Shown: positions 24,165 through 34,332 of the stretch, one piece after another
Numbering within the stretch: position 1 is the first letter of the stretch
Layout of the letters: each line of letters begins with the position of its first letter
From: Mesorhizobium sangaii
GTDB lineage: Bacteria > Pseudomonadota > Alphaproteobacteria > Rhizobiales > Rhizobiaceae
Reading direction: 5' to 3'
Assembly: GCF_014207355.1 (NCBI RefSeq)
Contig: NZ_JACHEF010000002.1
Location: 186,001 to 250,000 of the forward strand
DNA length: 64,000 nt
Notes under the pieces: model-generated
The model's input: the letters and a program-made list of their open reading frames with translations, nothing else
The model's database searches: none
What the model was told of the DNA's origin: nothing
Translations under genes and position numbers: made by a program

Positions 24165-24353
24165 GCTTCGTCATCCACGGGCGAAGCAGGAGCGAAGCTC
24201 CGTCGCGGAGACCCGAGGATCCATGCCGTGACAGCTGTCGAGGAATGCGACGGATCAGATTTCTGGACCGCAGCAACGCCGAGAGGTCGCGGCATGGATC
24301 CTGGGGTCTACTCTCGTCGCTCCGCTCCTCGCTGCGCCCCAGGATGACGAAGC
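24165..24353. repeat. Palindromic intergenic repeat, family A copy 1
   Basis: About 190 bases bounded by inverted ends GCTTCGTCATCC and GGATGACGAAGC, with inner inverted pairs (ACCCGAGGATCCATGCCG against CGGCATGGATCCTGGGGT). A second copy with the same ends and inner motifs lies at 53681-53860. It fills most of the gap between the second aldo/keto reductase and usg. It has no coding capacity of note and looks like a rhizobial palindromic intergenic element. Confidence 0.85.
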
Positions 24354-24427
24354 GATAGGCGTTCCGTCAATCGCCATCCATACAGGGCCGTCAACGCAAG
24401 CGAGGGTCAAGGCCCTGCGCCGGCCCC

Positions 24428-24700
24428 CTAATGCAGCACGAACTCGCCATCCACCTTGCGCCATTCATTCGGCGCGATCAGCTTCTGGTGCGTGTAGACA
24501 ACCGAATGCAGGGGGCCGTCGAGCCTCGTCTTCCAGAATTCGATGAAGCGGATCAGCACCGGAAACTTCGGCGCGATGTCGTAGTCCTGCCAGATGTAGC
24601 TCTGCAGCAGGTGCGGATGATCAGGAAAATGATAGAGGATCTTGGCCGTGGTCAGGCCATATCCCTTAAGCATCAGGTCCATTTCGGAATGGTCGTGCAT
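24428..24700 (-). CDS. usg: Usg family protein
   Basis: A 90-residue protein matching the Usg family, small alphaproteobacterial proteins of unknown function first noted near tryptophan genes. Typical blocks are YGLTTAKILYHFPDHPHLLQ, SYIWQDYDIAPKFPVL and GPLHSVVYTHQKLIAPNEW. No trp genes are nearby here. AGGGGGC lies seven bases before the ATG at 24700. The repeat at 24165-24353 lies just downstream. Confidence 0.85.
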   Translation of the reverse strand: MHDHSEMDLMLKGYGLTTAKILYHFPDHPHLLQSYIWQDYDIAPKFPVLIRFIEFWKTRLDGPLHSVVYTHQKLIAPNEWRKVDGEFVLH

Positions 24701-25036
24701 TGCAGCCCCCTTCGGCGGTCCCTTGGTTGAGTCTCCTTTCCTCCCAACGCTGAATTGTGCGCGCCGTTGCTTAACTGTCTATTGATTTTTCCTGATCGAG
24801 AACGGGTTTTCCGCGCGAAAACATGCAGTTAGCAGCGACATCGCCTGAGTGCTGACAGCCGGTGCAAGTCTGGCTGCGGCATCCAGCCGCGCAAACCCCC
24901 AAATCTCCCGACAAACCCAATGTCTAATATTGCCGTAGCAAAGGAACTGGTAATAATGCCGCCGAATTCGCGGCCGCGTCGCCGCGATCCCGCCGGCGTT
25001 TCAAGCCGGCGGATTGGTTCGGGAGGAAAGCAAGGA
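24701..25036. promoter_or_regulatory. acs upstream region with leader hairpin
   Basis: About 335 bases between usg and acs with no gene. It must contain the promoters of both divergent genes. A GC-rich hairpin CCGCCGGC-GTTTCAA-GCCGGCGG (24990-25012) lies just before the acs Shine-Dalgarno and could affect translation or mRNA stability. No known riboswitch pattern was recognised. Confidence 0.45.
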
Positions 25037-26991
<1,955 letters not shown>

Positions 26992-26992
<1 letters not shown>

Positions 26993-27741
26993 TGCAATCG
27001 ACAGTCGCGGTGGGTTCGGTCACCGAGCTTTGGCGCTATCCGGCAAGTTCGCTCGCCGGCGAGCACTTGGGCGCCATTTCGGTGGGTCACGAAAGCATCG
27101 ACGGCGACCGCATGTTCGGTCTCGTCGATGCCACGGACAATGAGATCGCACGGCCGGACCGCGATGCGAAATGGCACAAGGTGCCGCGCATCAAGACCCG
27201 GTTGTCGCCAACCCGCGACCTGGAAATTGCCATTCCGGACGGCGACTGGCTGGTGGCGCCGGGAGCCGAAAGCGATCGCGCCGTTTCGGCCTATCTCGGG
27301 TTCGCGGCCTCGATCCGGCCGTTTCGGAGGGAACACGCGGCGCCCGGCTATTCCGGACCGTTGACCGCCGAGCGTTACCGCAAGGCCCCGATCCACCTTT
27401 TGACCACGGCTTCGCTGGCACGGCTGAAGGCATTGCACCCCGAAGGCGTCCCCGACCCGCGCCGCTTCCGTCCCAACATCGTCGTCGACATGGCGCCGGT
27501 TGAAGGATCGTTCCCGGAGACGGATTGGATCGGCCGCAAGCTGGCGATCGGCGATCTGCTGCTAACCGTCTCCGAGCCGTGCCGCCGCTGCGGCTTCACC
27601 ATCATTGCGCAGGATGGTTTCGATCACGACCCGGCCATCCTGCGCAACCTGGTCCGCCACAACGCACACAACCTCGGCGTCTATTGCACGGTCGACCAGC
27701 CCGCCCGCGTCGAAATCGGCGCGGCGATGCGATTCGTCTGA
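26992..27741 (+). CDS. MOSC-domain protein
   Basis: A 249-residue protein with an N-terminal beta-barrel region (VTELWRYPASSLAGEHLGAI) and a C-terminal MOSC domain (HLLTTASLARLKAL, DPRRFRPNIVVDM, EPCRRCGFT). MOSC proteins handle sulfur or oxo transfer on molybdenum-cofactor-linked substrates; the Cys in PCRRCGF is the likely reactive residue. The start overlaps the acs stop (TGATG), so it is translated from the acs mRNA although no metabolic link is obvious. It ends base-to-base against the convergent cfa-like gene. Confidence 0.88.
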
Positions 27742-29004
27742 TCACCGGTAGAGATCCGCCCGCGTCGGCGGCAAGCCGCTCGAGCCCCGCGCACGCTTGG
27801 TGGCGACGGTCTGGAAAATCTGCGCCGACGCGCGTTCGAAGGTGATCGAACAGCCCGTCAGGTAAAGCAGCCACAGGCGTGCCTTGGCTTCGCCGACCTC
27901 GGCGATCGCCTCATCGAACCTCGCGTGCAGGCGTTCCGCCCACAGCCTGCAGGTGCGGGCATAGTGTTCACGCAGGTTCTCGACATCGTGGACGAGAAAG
28001 CCATGCGCCTCGAGATTGCCGAGCGTCATGCCTATGGTGTCGACCTCGCCGCCGGGAAAGATGTATTTGATCAACGCCTTGTATTCGGCGCCCTTGCGCA
28101 GCGTCTTCTTTGCGCTGCCTTTGCCGCGCCGGGTGATGGCATGGTGCAGATATATTCCGCCTGGCTTGAGCAAGCGATGGATGGTCGAGAAATAGGTGGC
28201 GTGGTTGGCGAGGCCGACGGCCTCGAACATTCCGATCGACGAGATCTTGTCGTAGCTGCCGCTCAGTTCCGTATAGGATTTTATGTCGATGGTGATCCGA
28301 TCATCGAGACCCTCGGCGTGGATGCGCTCGCGCGCCAGTCGTGTCTGCTCCTCCGACAACGAGACCCCATGGCCGATGGCGCCATAGTGCTTGGCGGCAT
28401 GGATCAGCATCGCGCCCCAGCCGCAGCCTATGTCGAGCAGCCGGTCGCCGGGCTTCAGCCTGAGTTTGCGGCAGATATGGTTGAGCTTGTCTTGCTGCGC
28501 CTGGTCGATGCCGTTGGCGAAATCGGTGAAATAGGCGCAGGTGTAGACCATACGTTCATCGAGGAAGAGCCCGTAGAACGCGTTCGAAATGTCATAATGA
28601 TGCTCGATCGCCTGCTTGTTCGAACCGCTGACGAAGGGGTTGCGGCCGGCAAGATCGGCTCGGCGCGTCATCTGCTTTCGCGAGAACAGGACTGCGGGCA
28701 GGTCGCGCAGGATCGCCAGTTTCGGCAACGCCTTCAACCTCAGCTTGCCCTGTGAGGGCAAGGCATAGAGATCGAACAGCGACCCGTCCTCGACGTCGAT
28801 CGTCTTGGAAATCCACATCTCGAGCAGCGTCGAAAAATTTGGCCGGCGCGCCAATTGCCAGACGATGTCCTGGTCGTTGATGGCCAGCACCGGACCGCCG
28901 GCGGGACCGATCCGCTCGCCGGTCCACAATCTGACGGCAAAGCCCGGCTTCAGCGTTTCAACAACCGTTCGAACGATCCGCGCGGCCCTGTCGGTGGCGT
29001 CCAT
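27742..29004 (-). CDS. Cyclopropane-fatty-acyl-phospholipid synthase family methyltransferase
   Basis: A 420-residue SAM-dependent enzyme of the CfaS family, adding a methylene bridge to unsaturated acyl chains of membrane lipids. The SAM motif is LLDIGCGWGAM; family blocks IEHHYDISNAFYGLFLDERM, MVYTCAYF and KYIFPGGEVDTI are clear. The start at 29004 is preceded by GGGGAGGAAG. The frame is open to 29058 without a ribosome site. Rhizobia usually carry more than one Cfa paralogue, so exact activity is uncertain. It is convergent with, and directly abuts, the MOSC gene. Confidence 0.92.
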   Translation of the reverse strand: MDATDRAARIVRTVVETLKPGFAVRLWTGERIGPAGGPVLAINDQDIVWQLARRPNFSTLLEMWISKTIDVEDGSLFDLYALPSQGKLRLKALPKLAILRDLPAVLFSRKQMTRRADLAGRNPFVSGSNKQAIEHHYDISNAFYGLFLDERMVYTCAYFTDFANGIDQAQQDKLNHICRKLRLKPGDRLLDIGCGWGAMLIHAAKHYGAIGHGVSLSEEQTRLARERIHAEGLDDRITIDIKSYTELSGSYDKISSIGMFEAVGLANHATYFSTIHRLLKPGGIYLHHAITRRGKGSAKKTLRKGAEYKALIKYIFPGGEVDTIGMTLGNLEAHGFLVHDVENLREHYARTCRLWAERLHARFDEAIAEVGEAKARLWLLYLTGCSITFERASAQIFQTVATKRARGSSGLPPTRADLYR

Positions 29005-29210
29005 GCTTCCTCCCCGAAGCCAGAGCGCCAATGTTGTCCGTTTGCCCCCGGACCGCAAGCCACCCCGTCTGGCCAGCCCGTCTGGCTAGACGGGGTGGGC
29101 AGAATGGCCGGAAAGACACACACCCGGCTTTTTGAGGGTGACGCCTTGCCATTTGCCAATTCAGACCCCATCATCTCAGTGTGTTCAACAAATCGAAAGG
29201 AGGTGATCCG

Positions 29211-29282
29211 ATGTCGAGTGATTTCGTTTTCCAGAACGTGGCCTCAGCGGATTGCACTTTCGGGAAGCAGACTTCCCGTTAA
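29211..29282 (+). CDS. Tiny ORF (23 aa) with near-ideal Shine-Dalgarno
   Basis: ATG at 29211 to TAA at 29280-29282, encoding a 23-residue peptide that begins MSSDFVFQN and ends CTFGKQTSR, with one cysteine. The Shine-Dalgarno AAAGGAGGTGATC is the strongest in the window and argues that it is translated. No signal peptide or membrane helix is present. The last codons fold into a perfect 7-bp hairpin. No known family was recognised; it could be a leader peptide, but no gene follows on this strand before the terminator. Confidence 0.6.
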   Translation: MSSDFVFQNVASADCTFGKQTSR

Positions 29283-29350
29283 GGCGCGAGATGCGCGGTA
29301 GGTGACCTCACGGGTCACCGCCATTGGCCGCGCCACGGACGGAAACACGG

Positions 29351-29390
29351 AAGGCCGCCGGCTTCGAAAGAAGCGGCGGCCTTTTCCTTT
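29351..29390 (+). terminator. Rho-independent terminator of the small transcript
   Basis: AAGGCCGCCGGCTTC pairs with GAAGCGGCGGCCTT (one bulged base) across a GAAA tetraloop, followed by TTTTCCTTTT. This is a strong intrinsic terminator and marks the 3' end of the sORF transcript. Confidence 0.88.
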
Positions 29391-29679
29391 TGGACCAGCG
29401 TCCAGCGGAAATTCCGCATCCTGCAGCCTCCACTCGCCTCGGCCTCGTCGCCGCGGGAAGGACAATGCAGGATCCCGGCCGGGTGACACCGCTACGGCAC
29501 AGAAGACCCAACCATCCACCAACAACTTGTTGTTTTTGTTTGGGTTCGAGCTGCGCAAAGGTGAATGACTGGTAAATGGAAAGACGCTTTTTCGGCCTCG
29601 TTTACGAACCGCTTACCATGATCAAGCCACGGGGACAGGCGTCAACCTCCGGATCACATACCCCTCGGCTACCGAGAGA
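29391..29679. other. Gap without a supported gene
   Basis: About 290 bases between the small-transcript terminator and the end of the transglutaminase-like gene. An 88-codon plus-strand frame (29302-29568) crosses the terminator stem and is Arg/Ser/Pro-rich, so it is not believed. A T-rich stretch near 29520-29545 (TTGTTGTTTTTGTTTGGG) is unusual for the local GC content but unexplained. Confidence 0.4.
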
Positions 29680-30549
29680 TCAGGCCAGCATCTGCGCGCT
29701 GACCGTCCTGTCGATGCCATGATAGGGCGGGTTGAACAGATTGCCTTCCTGCTCGTAGGTCCACACCTTGAACAGGCTGAGCTGGTGCGGGCCGAAACTG
29801 TGCAGCAGCGGCACGTCGGTGGCGTCGCGGCCGCGCGCTATGACGACGCGGCCGACCCTCGGCGTGTTGTGGCGGGCATCGAATGTGTACCACTTGCCGT
29901 CGAGGAACACCTCCAGCCACGCCGAGAAATCCATCGGCGCCGGATCGGCCGGCACGCCGATGTCGCCGAGATAGCCGTTCACATAGCGCGCAGGAATGTT
30001 CATGCAGCGGCAGAGCGTGATCGCCAGATGAGCGAAGTCGCGGCAGACACCGACGCGCTCCTCATGGGCCTGTGCCGCGGTGCGGGTCGAACGCGCATAG
30101 CCGTAGCCGAAGGATAGCCGGTTGTGGACATAGTCGACGATCGCTTGCACCCGCGCCCAACCCGAGGGGACATGGCCGAAAAGCTGCCACGCCAGGGCGC
30201 TGAGATGATCGGTCTCGCAATAGCGGCTGCCGAGGAGATAACCGAGCACCTCGTCGGGCAGCTCCGCGACCGGCACTTCCCTGGCCAGTGTGTTGACTTC
30301 GTCGGCCTCGCCGCTGTCCTCGACGACTGCATCATAAAGGATGCGAAAACCGCCGGCGGGCGCGGTGAAACGACGGCAGCCATTGCCATACAGATCGTGG
30401 TAGAGCCTGGTCGACACCGCAGGCGACGTCAGCACCCGCGTCTGTCGCTTGATGTCGGCGTGCCTGTCCTTGTGGATCTCGAGCAGCGAAATCACCGGGG
30501 TGGCCGCGGTGCACTCTATGGCGATTTCGTAGCCGAGCCGGATCAGCAT
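29680..30549 (-). CDS. Transglutaminase-like protein
   Basis: A 289-residue protein with an N-terminal bacterial transglutaminase-associated region (MLIRLGYEIAIECTAATPVI) and a papain-like transglutaminase core. The nucleophile is Cys169 in VGVCRDFAHL, and the Asp is in YTFDARHN (Asp224, His227). Most core domains have His in an HAW motif; here the matching stretch reads MDFSAWLEVF, with Ser209 in that position. Activity may be a peptidase or amidase rather than crosslinking. Start at 30549 is preceded by AAGGGGGAC; an open frame upstream to 30654 is not needed. It is divergent from the HAD phosphatase gene. Confidence 0.88.
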   Translation of the reverse strand: MLIRLGYEIAIECTAATPVISLLEIHKDRHADIKRQTRVLTSPAVSTRLYHDLYGNGCRRFTAPAGGFRILYDAVVEDSGEADEVNTLAREVPVAELPDEVLGYLLGSRYCETDHLSALAWQLFGHVPSGWARVQAIVDYVHNRLSFGYGYARSTRTAAQAHEERVGVCRDFAHLAITLCRCMNIPARYVNGYLGDIGVPADPAPMDFSAWLEVFLDGKWYTFDARHNTPRVGRVVIARGRDATDVPLLHSFGPHQLSLFKVWTYEQEGNLFNPPYHGIDRTVSAQMLA

Positions 30550-30716
30550 CGCAGTCCCCCTTCGATCGTCGTGGAAAACAGTTTTGCTCAAACGCGAGAG
30601 GACGGACTGTGGTTCCCTGGGACTATCGAAAAACGGGCCCTCGCGCCTTCCCATACCGACGCCGCGACGTTAGGTTCGGCGACCGCCGCAAGCGCTCCCC
30701 CAATTCAAGGAAAACC

Positions 30717-31388
30717 ATGTTCGCAGGCAAGAAATTCGCGGCCTTCCTTTTCGATATGGACGGCACGCTGCTCAATTCGACCGCGGCCGCGGAACGCGTC
30801 TGGAGCAATTGGGCGATGGGGCACGGCCTCGACGTGGCGACTTTCCTGCCAACGATGCATGGCAGGCGGGCCATCGAGACCGTGCGCCGGCTGGCACTTC
30901 CCGGGGTCGACCCACAGCACGAGGCGAACGAGATTACACGGGCCGAAATCGCCGATGTCGAAGGGGTCAATGCGATCGCCGGCGCCGCTGCATTCCTAAG
31001 TGCGCTGCCGCCGGATCGCTGGGCCATCGTAACGTCATCGCCGCTCGCGCTTGCGCTGGTGCGGATCGAAGCGGCTGGCATCCCGCGTCCGGCGACAATG
31101 GTCACGGCGGAAGACGTGGTTCACGGCAAGCCTGCCCCCGACTGCTTCCTGTTGGCGGCCGAACGGCTTGGCTTCGACGCTCACGACTGCGTGGTTTTCG
31201 AGGACGCAACGCCGGGCATCCAGGCGGGCGAGGCGGCCGGCGCCACGGTGGTGGTGATCACCGCGACACACCAGCACAAGATGGAAACGCCGCATGAAAC
31301 TATCCTTGACTACAACAACCTGACAGCGGTCATCGACGCCCAGGGCCGGCTTGGTCTGGAGCAGATACGAAGCGCGGCGGCTTCCTGA
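30717..31388 (+). CDS. HAD-superfamily sugar-phosphatase-like hydrolase
   Basis: A 223-residue HAD subfamily IA phosphatase resembling YfbT/glycerol-phosphate phosphatases. The nucleophile loop is FLFDMDGTLLNS, followed by a helical cap, the motif II region IVTSSPLAL, the Lys of HGKPAPDCF and the metal-binding FEDATPGIQAG. The ATG at 30717 is preceded by CAAGGAAAA. Substrate probably a small phosphosugar or phosphoglycolate-type compound (family inference). It converges with the DUF1674 gene. Confidence 0.9.
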   Translation: MFAGKKFAAFLFDMDGTLLNSTAAAERVWSNWAMGHGLDVATFLPTMHGRRAIETVRRLALPGVDPQHEANEITRAEIADVEGVNAIAGAAAFLSALPPDRWAIVTSSPLALALVRIEAAGIPRPATMVTAEDVVHGKPAPDCFLLAAERLGFDAHDCVVFEDATPGIQAGEAAGATVVVITATHQHKMETPHETILDYNNLTAVIDAQGRLGLEQIRSAAAS

Positions 31389-31454
31389 TGCAGGTCGCCC
31401 AAAGCGCGTAGCGATTTTGGGACAATGACCGGCATAAAAACACCCCGGCAACGC

Positions 31455-31676
31455 CTAGAAATCGCTGGTCAGGCCCTTGATCTCCCAGTCGCCGTAGCGG
31501 CCGGGTTCCTTGCCGCCACGGCCGCCGATTTCCTTCGGCGCCGCGGCTTCCTTCTCCAGATATTTCACGCGCCTTGCCTCGGCTTCCGCGAGCGCACGGC
31601 TGGCCTCCGGCGTCAGCGCCTTTGGCTGGACGTCATGGCCAAGCTCGGCATCGGTTTTACTGGTTTCGTCGTTCAT
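31455..31676 (-). CDS. DUF1674 / SDHAF4-like succinate dehydrogenase assembly factor
   Basis: A 73-residue protein whose C-terminus, GGRGGKEPGRYGDWEIKGLT then SDF, carries the DUF1674 signature shared with mitochondrial SDHAF4 (RYGDWE..G...DF). SDHAF4 binds the flavinated SdhA subunit before complex II assembly, so a similar role is likely here. The N-terminal half is charged and probably flexible. It is divergent from htpX (105-base gap) and not near sdh genes in this window. Confidence 0.88.
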   Translation of the reverse strand: MNDETSKTDAELGHDVQPKALTPEASRALAEAEARRVKYLEKEAAAPKEIGGRGGKEPGRYGDWEIKGLTSDF

Positions 31677-31781
31677 GCGATATGTCCGGCGGATTGAAAC
31701 AGCGACAGGTGTTTCCCATCATATAGCGATGAGCTCACAGGGATCGACCCCCTTTCAGCGGAACCGAGACGGGAGCAGACG

Positions 31782-32801
31782 ATGAATACACTTCGCACCG
31801 CCATGCTTCTTGCCGCGATGACGGCGCTGTTCATGGGCGTCGGCTTTCTGATCGGCGGATCGGGCGGCATGATGATCGCGTTGGTCATCGCCGCCGGCAC
31901 CAATCTGTTCAGCTACTGGAACGCCGATAAGATGGTGTTGTCGATGAACCGCGCCGTTGAGGTCGACGAAAAGAACGCGCCCGAATATTACGCCATCGTT
32001 CGGTCACTGGCCCAACAGGCCGGCCTGCCGATGCCGAAGACCTACCTGATCGACAATCCGCAGCCAAACGCCTTCGCCACCGGTCGCAACCCGCAGAACG
32101 CGGCCGTCGCCGCCTCCACCGGCCTGCTGCAGAGGCTGAGCCATGAAGAGGTCGCGGCAGTGATGGCGCATGAACTCGCCCATGTGCAGCACCGCGACAC
32201 GCTGACCATGACTATCGTCGCCACCTTTGCCGGCGCCATCTCGATGCTTGGCAATTTCGCCTTCTTCCTCGGCGGCAACCGCGACAACAATCCGTTCGGC
32301 TTTGTCGGCGTACTGGCGGCGATGATCGTGGCTCCTTTTGCTGCGATGATCGTGCAGATGGCGGTCAGCCGCACCCGCGAATACGAGGCCGACCGGCGCG
32401 GCGCCGAAATCTGTGGACACCCGCTCTGGCTGGCGTCCGCCCTTGACAAGATCGCTCGCGGCGCCGAACGCATTCCCAACCCCGATGCCGAGCGCAATCC
32501 GGCAATGGCGCATCTCTTCATCATCAATCCTCTTTCCGGCGAGCGCATGGACAGTCTGTTTTCCACCCACCCGAGCACCGAAAACCGCATCGCTGCTTTG
32601 CAAGCGATGGCGCACCAGATGGAAGGCAGCGACACTCGGGTCGCACCACGCCAGGCGCCGATGCCGCAGCAGGCAGACGAACAGCGGCCATCGGGCCCGT
32701 GGGATCAGGCAGCGCGGCCTGAACAGCCGGCGGAACCTGCCGCGCCGAAGCCCAATCCGTGGGGGCGCAACCCGACCGGGCCCAAAGGCCGGTGGTCGTG
32801 A
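31782..32801 (+). CDS. htpX: Membrane zinc metalloprotease HtpX
   Basis: M48-family inner-membrane protease that degrades misfolded membrane proteins under stress. The 339-residue product has two N-terminal membrane segments ([37 protein letters not shown]), the zinc motif HELAH at residues 130-134, two later membrane segments and the third-ligand region [15 protein letters not shown]. The C-terminus is a Pro/Gln-rich tail ([15 protein letters not shown]), somewhat longer than in E. coli. Its stop overlaps the rsmB start by four bases (GTGA). Confidence 0.96.
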   Translation: MNTLRTAMLLAAMTALFMGVGFLIGGSGGMMIALVIAAGTNLFSYWNADKMVLSMNRAVEVDEKNAPEYYAIVRSLAQQAGLPMPKTYLIDNPQPNAFATGRNPQNAAVAASTGLLQRLSHEEVAAVMAHELAHVQHRDTLTMTIVATFAGAISMLGNFAFFLGGNRDNNPFGFVGVLAAMIVAPFAAMIVQMAVSRTREYEADRRGAEICGHPLWLASALDKIARGAERIPNPDAERNPAMAHLFIINPLSGERMDSLFSTHPSTENRIAALQAMAHQMEGSDTRVAPRQAPMPQQADEQRPSGPWDQAARPEQPAEPAAPKPNPWGRNPTGPKGRWS

Positions 32802-34186
32802 GCGTGGCGGGCAGAGGACCTCGACGCGCAGTTTCAGGCGATCAGGAACACAATGCGGGCGGCGACTTCGTTGCCGGTCTTGCCGCCCGCAAGGCGGCGG
32901 CGCGCCTGCTTGCCGCCGTCATCGACGCCAGGACGCCGCTCGACGGGCTGACCGATCACGAGAACGGCCACCCGCAATACAGAGCGCTCGACCTGCGCGA
33001 TCGCGGCTTGGTCCGCGCCATCCTGGTCACCGCACTGCGCTATCGCATGACCATCACCGGGCTGCTGGCGCGCCGGCTGGAAAAGCCACTGCCGCCCAAC
33101 GCCACCGCCCTGTCGCACATATTGCATGTCGCGGTGGCCCAGATCCTGTTCCTCGACATTCCCGACAGCGCCGCCGTCGACCTGGCGGTGACCCACGCCA
33201 AGTCCGATCCGCGCACGGTGCGTTTTTCCGGCCTGGTCAACGGCGTGCTGCGCACACTCGCGCGCGCCAAGGAAACGGAGTTGCCTGCCGCTCTCGACGC
33301 CACCGACGAAGCGCCCAAATGGTTCTCCGACCGGCTGAAGGCTGCCTATGGCAATGAAAAGGCCAGGCAGATTCTCGCCGCACATCGGCACGAAGCGCCG
33401 GTCGATTTCTCGGTCAAGGCCGATCCAGAGCTATGGGCCGAACGGCTCGGCGGCATCGTCCTGCCGACCGGCACAATTCGGGTGGAAAAGCTTGCCGGTC
33501 CCGTCACCGAATTGCCCGGCTTTCCCGACGGCGCCTGGTGGGTCCAGGACGCCGCCGCCAGCCTGCCGGCGCGGCTGTTCGGCGATGTCAGGGGACTTCG
33601 CGTTGCCGATCTCTGCGCCGCTCCCGGTGGCAAGACCGCGCAGCTCATTCTCGCCGGCGCCAAGGTCACCGCCGTCGACACGTCGAAGAACCGGCTGGTG
33701 CGGCTGACGCAAAATCTCGACCGCCTCGGCCTGTCCGCCGACATCGTCCAGGCCGACCTCACCAAATACGAGCCGAAGGAATTGTTCGACGCCGTGCTCC
33801 TCGACGCGCCCTGCTCGTCGACCGGCACGGTGCGGCGACATCCCGACGTGCCATGGACCAAGACGGCGGCCGATGTCGAAAAGCTCGCCGACCTGCAACG
33901 CAAGCTGCTCGCCCGCGCCGTCACGCTGGTAAGACCCGGCGGCAGGATCGTCTTTTCCAACTGTTCGCTCGACCCGCTCGAGGGCGAGGATCTCTATCGC
34001 GCCTTTCTGGCCGGCACGGCTGAAATAGCCAACGATCCGCTGCGGCAAGGCGAGATCGCCGGCATCGATCCGTTCCTGACGCCGCTAGGCACTTTGCGCA
34101 CCACGCCCGCCGATCTGGACCTCGGCGCGCCGGAACGCTCGGGCCTCGACGGCTTCTTCGCCGCCCGCATGCGCCGAGCCGGCTAA
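32798..34186 (+). CDS. rsmB: 16S rRNA m5C967-type methyltransferase RsmB family
   Basis: RNA cytosine-C5 methyltransferase with an N-terminal NusB-like domain ([20 protein letters not shown]) and a C-terminal SAM domain: motif [16 protein letters not shown], catalytic-pair cysteines in [11 protein letters not shown] and VFSNCSLDP. The GTG at 32798 overlapping the htpX stop gives 462 residues and the usual coupling; the frame is open to 32759 but that part only echoes htpX. It leads a run rsmB-heparinase-purH that looks conserved in rhizobia (recollection). Confidence 0.92.
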   Translation: MSVAGRGPRRAVSGDQEHNAGGDFVAGLAARKAAARLLAAVIDARTPLDGLTDHENGHPQYRALDLRDRGLVRAILVTALRYRMTITGLLARRLEKPLPPNATALSHILHVAVAQILFLDIPDSAAVDLAVTHAKSDPRTVRFSGLVNGVLRTLARAKETELPAALDATDEAPKWFSDRLKAAYGNEKARQILAAHRHEAPVDFSVKADPELWAERLGGIVLPTGTIRVEKLAGPVTELPGFPDGAWWVQDAAASLPARLFGDVRGLRVADLCAAPGGKTAQLILAGAKVTAVDTSKNRLVRLTQNLDRLGLSADIVQADLTKYEPKELFDAVLLDAPCSSTGTVRRHPDVPWTKTAADVEKLADLQRKLLARAVTLVRPGGRIVFSNCSLDPLEGEDLYRAFLAGTAEIANDPLRQGEIAGIDPFLTPLGTLRTTPADLDLGAPERSGLDGFFAARMRRAG

Positions 34187-34332
34187 ATATCTAACCGCCG
34201 GGATTTGCTGATTTTTTAGGGAAGGTCGGGGGCAACACCGGGTGAACCGGCGCCGTCCGATGGAATTCGCCTTCGCACGAGTCGTGCAATCATGTAAACT
34301 TGCGCCGGGGTAGAGGACGATCAGGAGGGGAT

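Larger units (their letters stand above)
29195..29390 (+). ncRNA. Candidate structured small transcript carrying a 23-codon ORF
   Basis: An isolated unit between two minus-strand genes. In order: AAAGGAGGTGATCC (29196-29209), close to full anti-Shine-Dalgarno complement; the sORF at 29211; hairpin CGGGAAG-CAGA-CTTCCCG (29261-29278) at the ORF end; hairpin GGTGACC-TCACG-GGTCACC (29301-29319), enclosed by GGCGCG (29283-29288) pairing with CGCGCC (29329-29334); then an intrinsic terminator at 29351-29390. Three nested or serial stems plus a terminator in under 200 bases, away from other genes, suggest a stand-alone small RNA or dual-function mRNA. Its promoter was not located with confidence. 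Confidence 0.65.

Noticed and set aside
24964..24977. Adjacent EcoRI and NotI sites resembling a cloning linker
   Set aside because: The surrounding sequence is ordinary leader DNA with no vector sequence; in GC-rich DNA this is a plausible coincidence.
29196..29209. AAAGGAGGTGATCC as a fragment of a reversed 16S rRNA gene
   Set aside because: It matches only the last bases of 16S in reverse complement; the next bases do not continue into rRNA sequence, and it is positioned as a Shine-Dalgarno before an ATG.
29302..29568. An 88-codon plus-strand ORF
   Set aside because: It runs through a strong terminator stem, has no ribosome site and is low in plausible structure.
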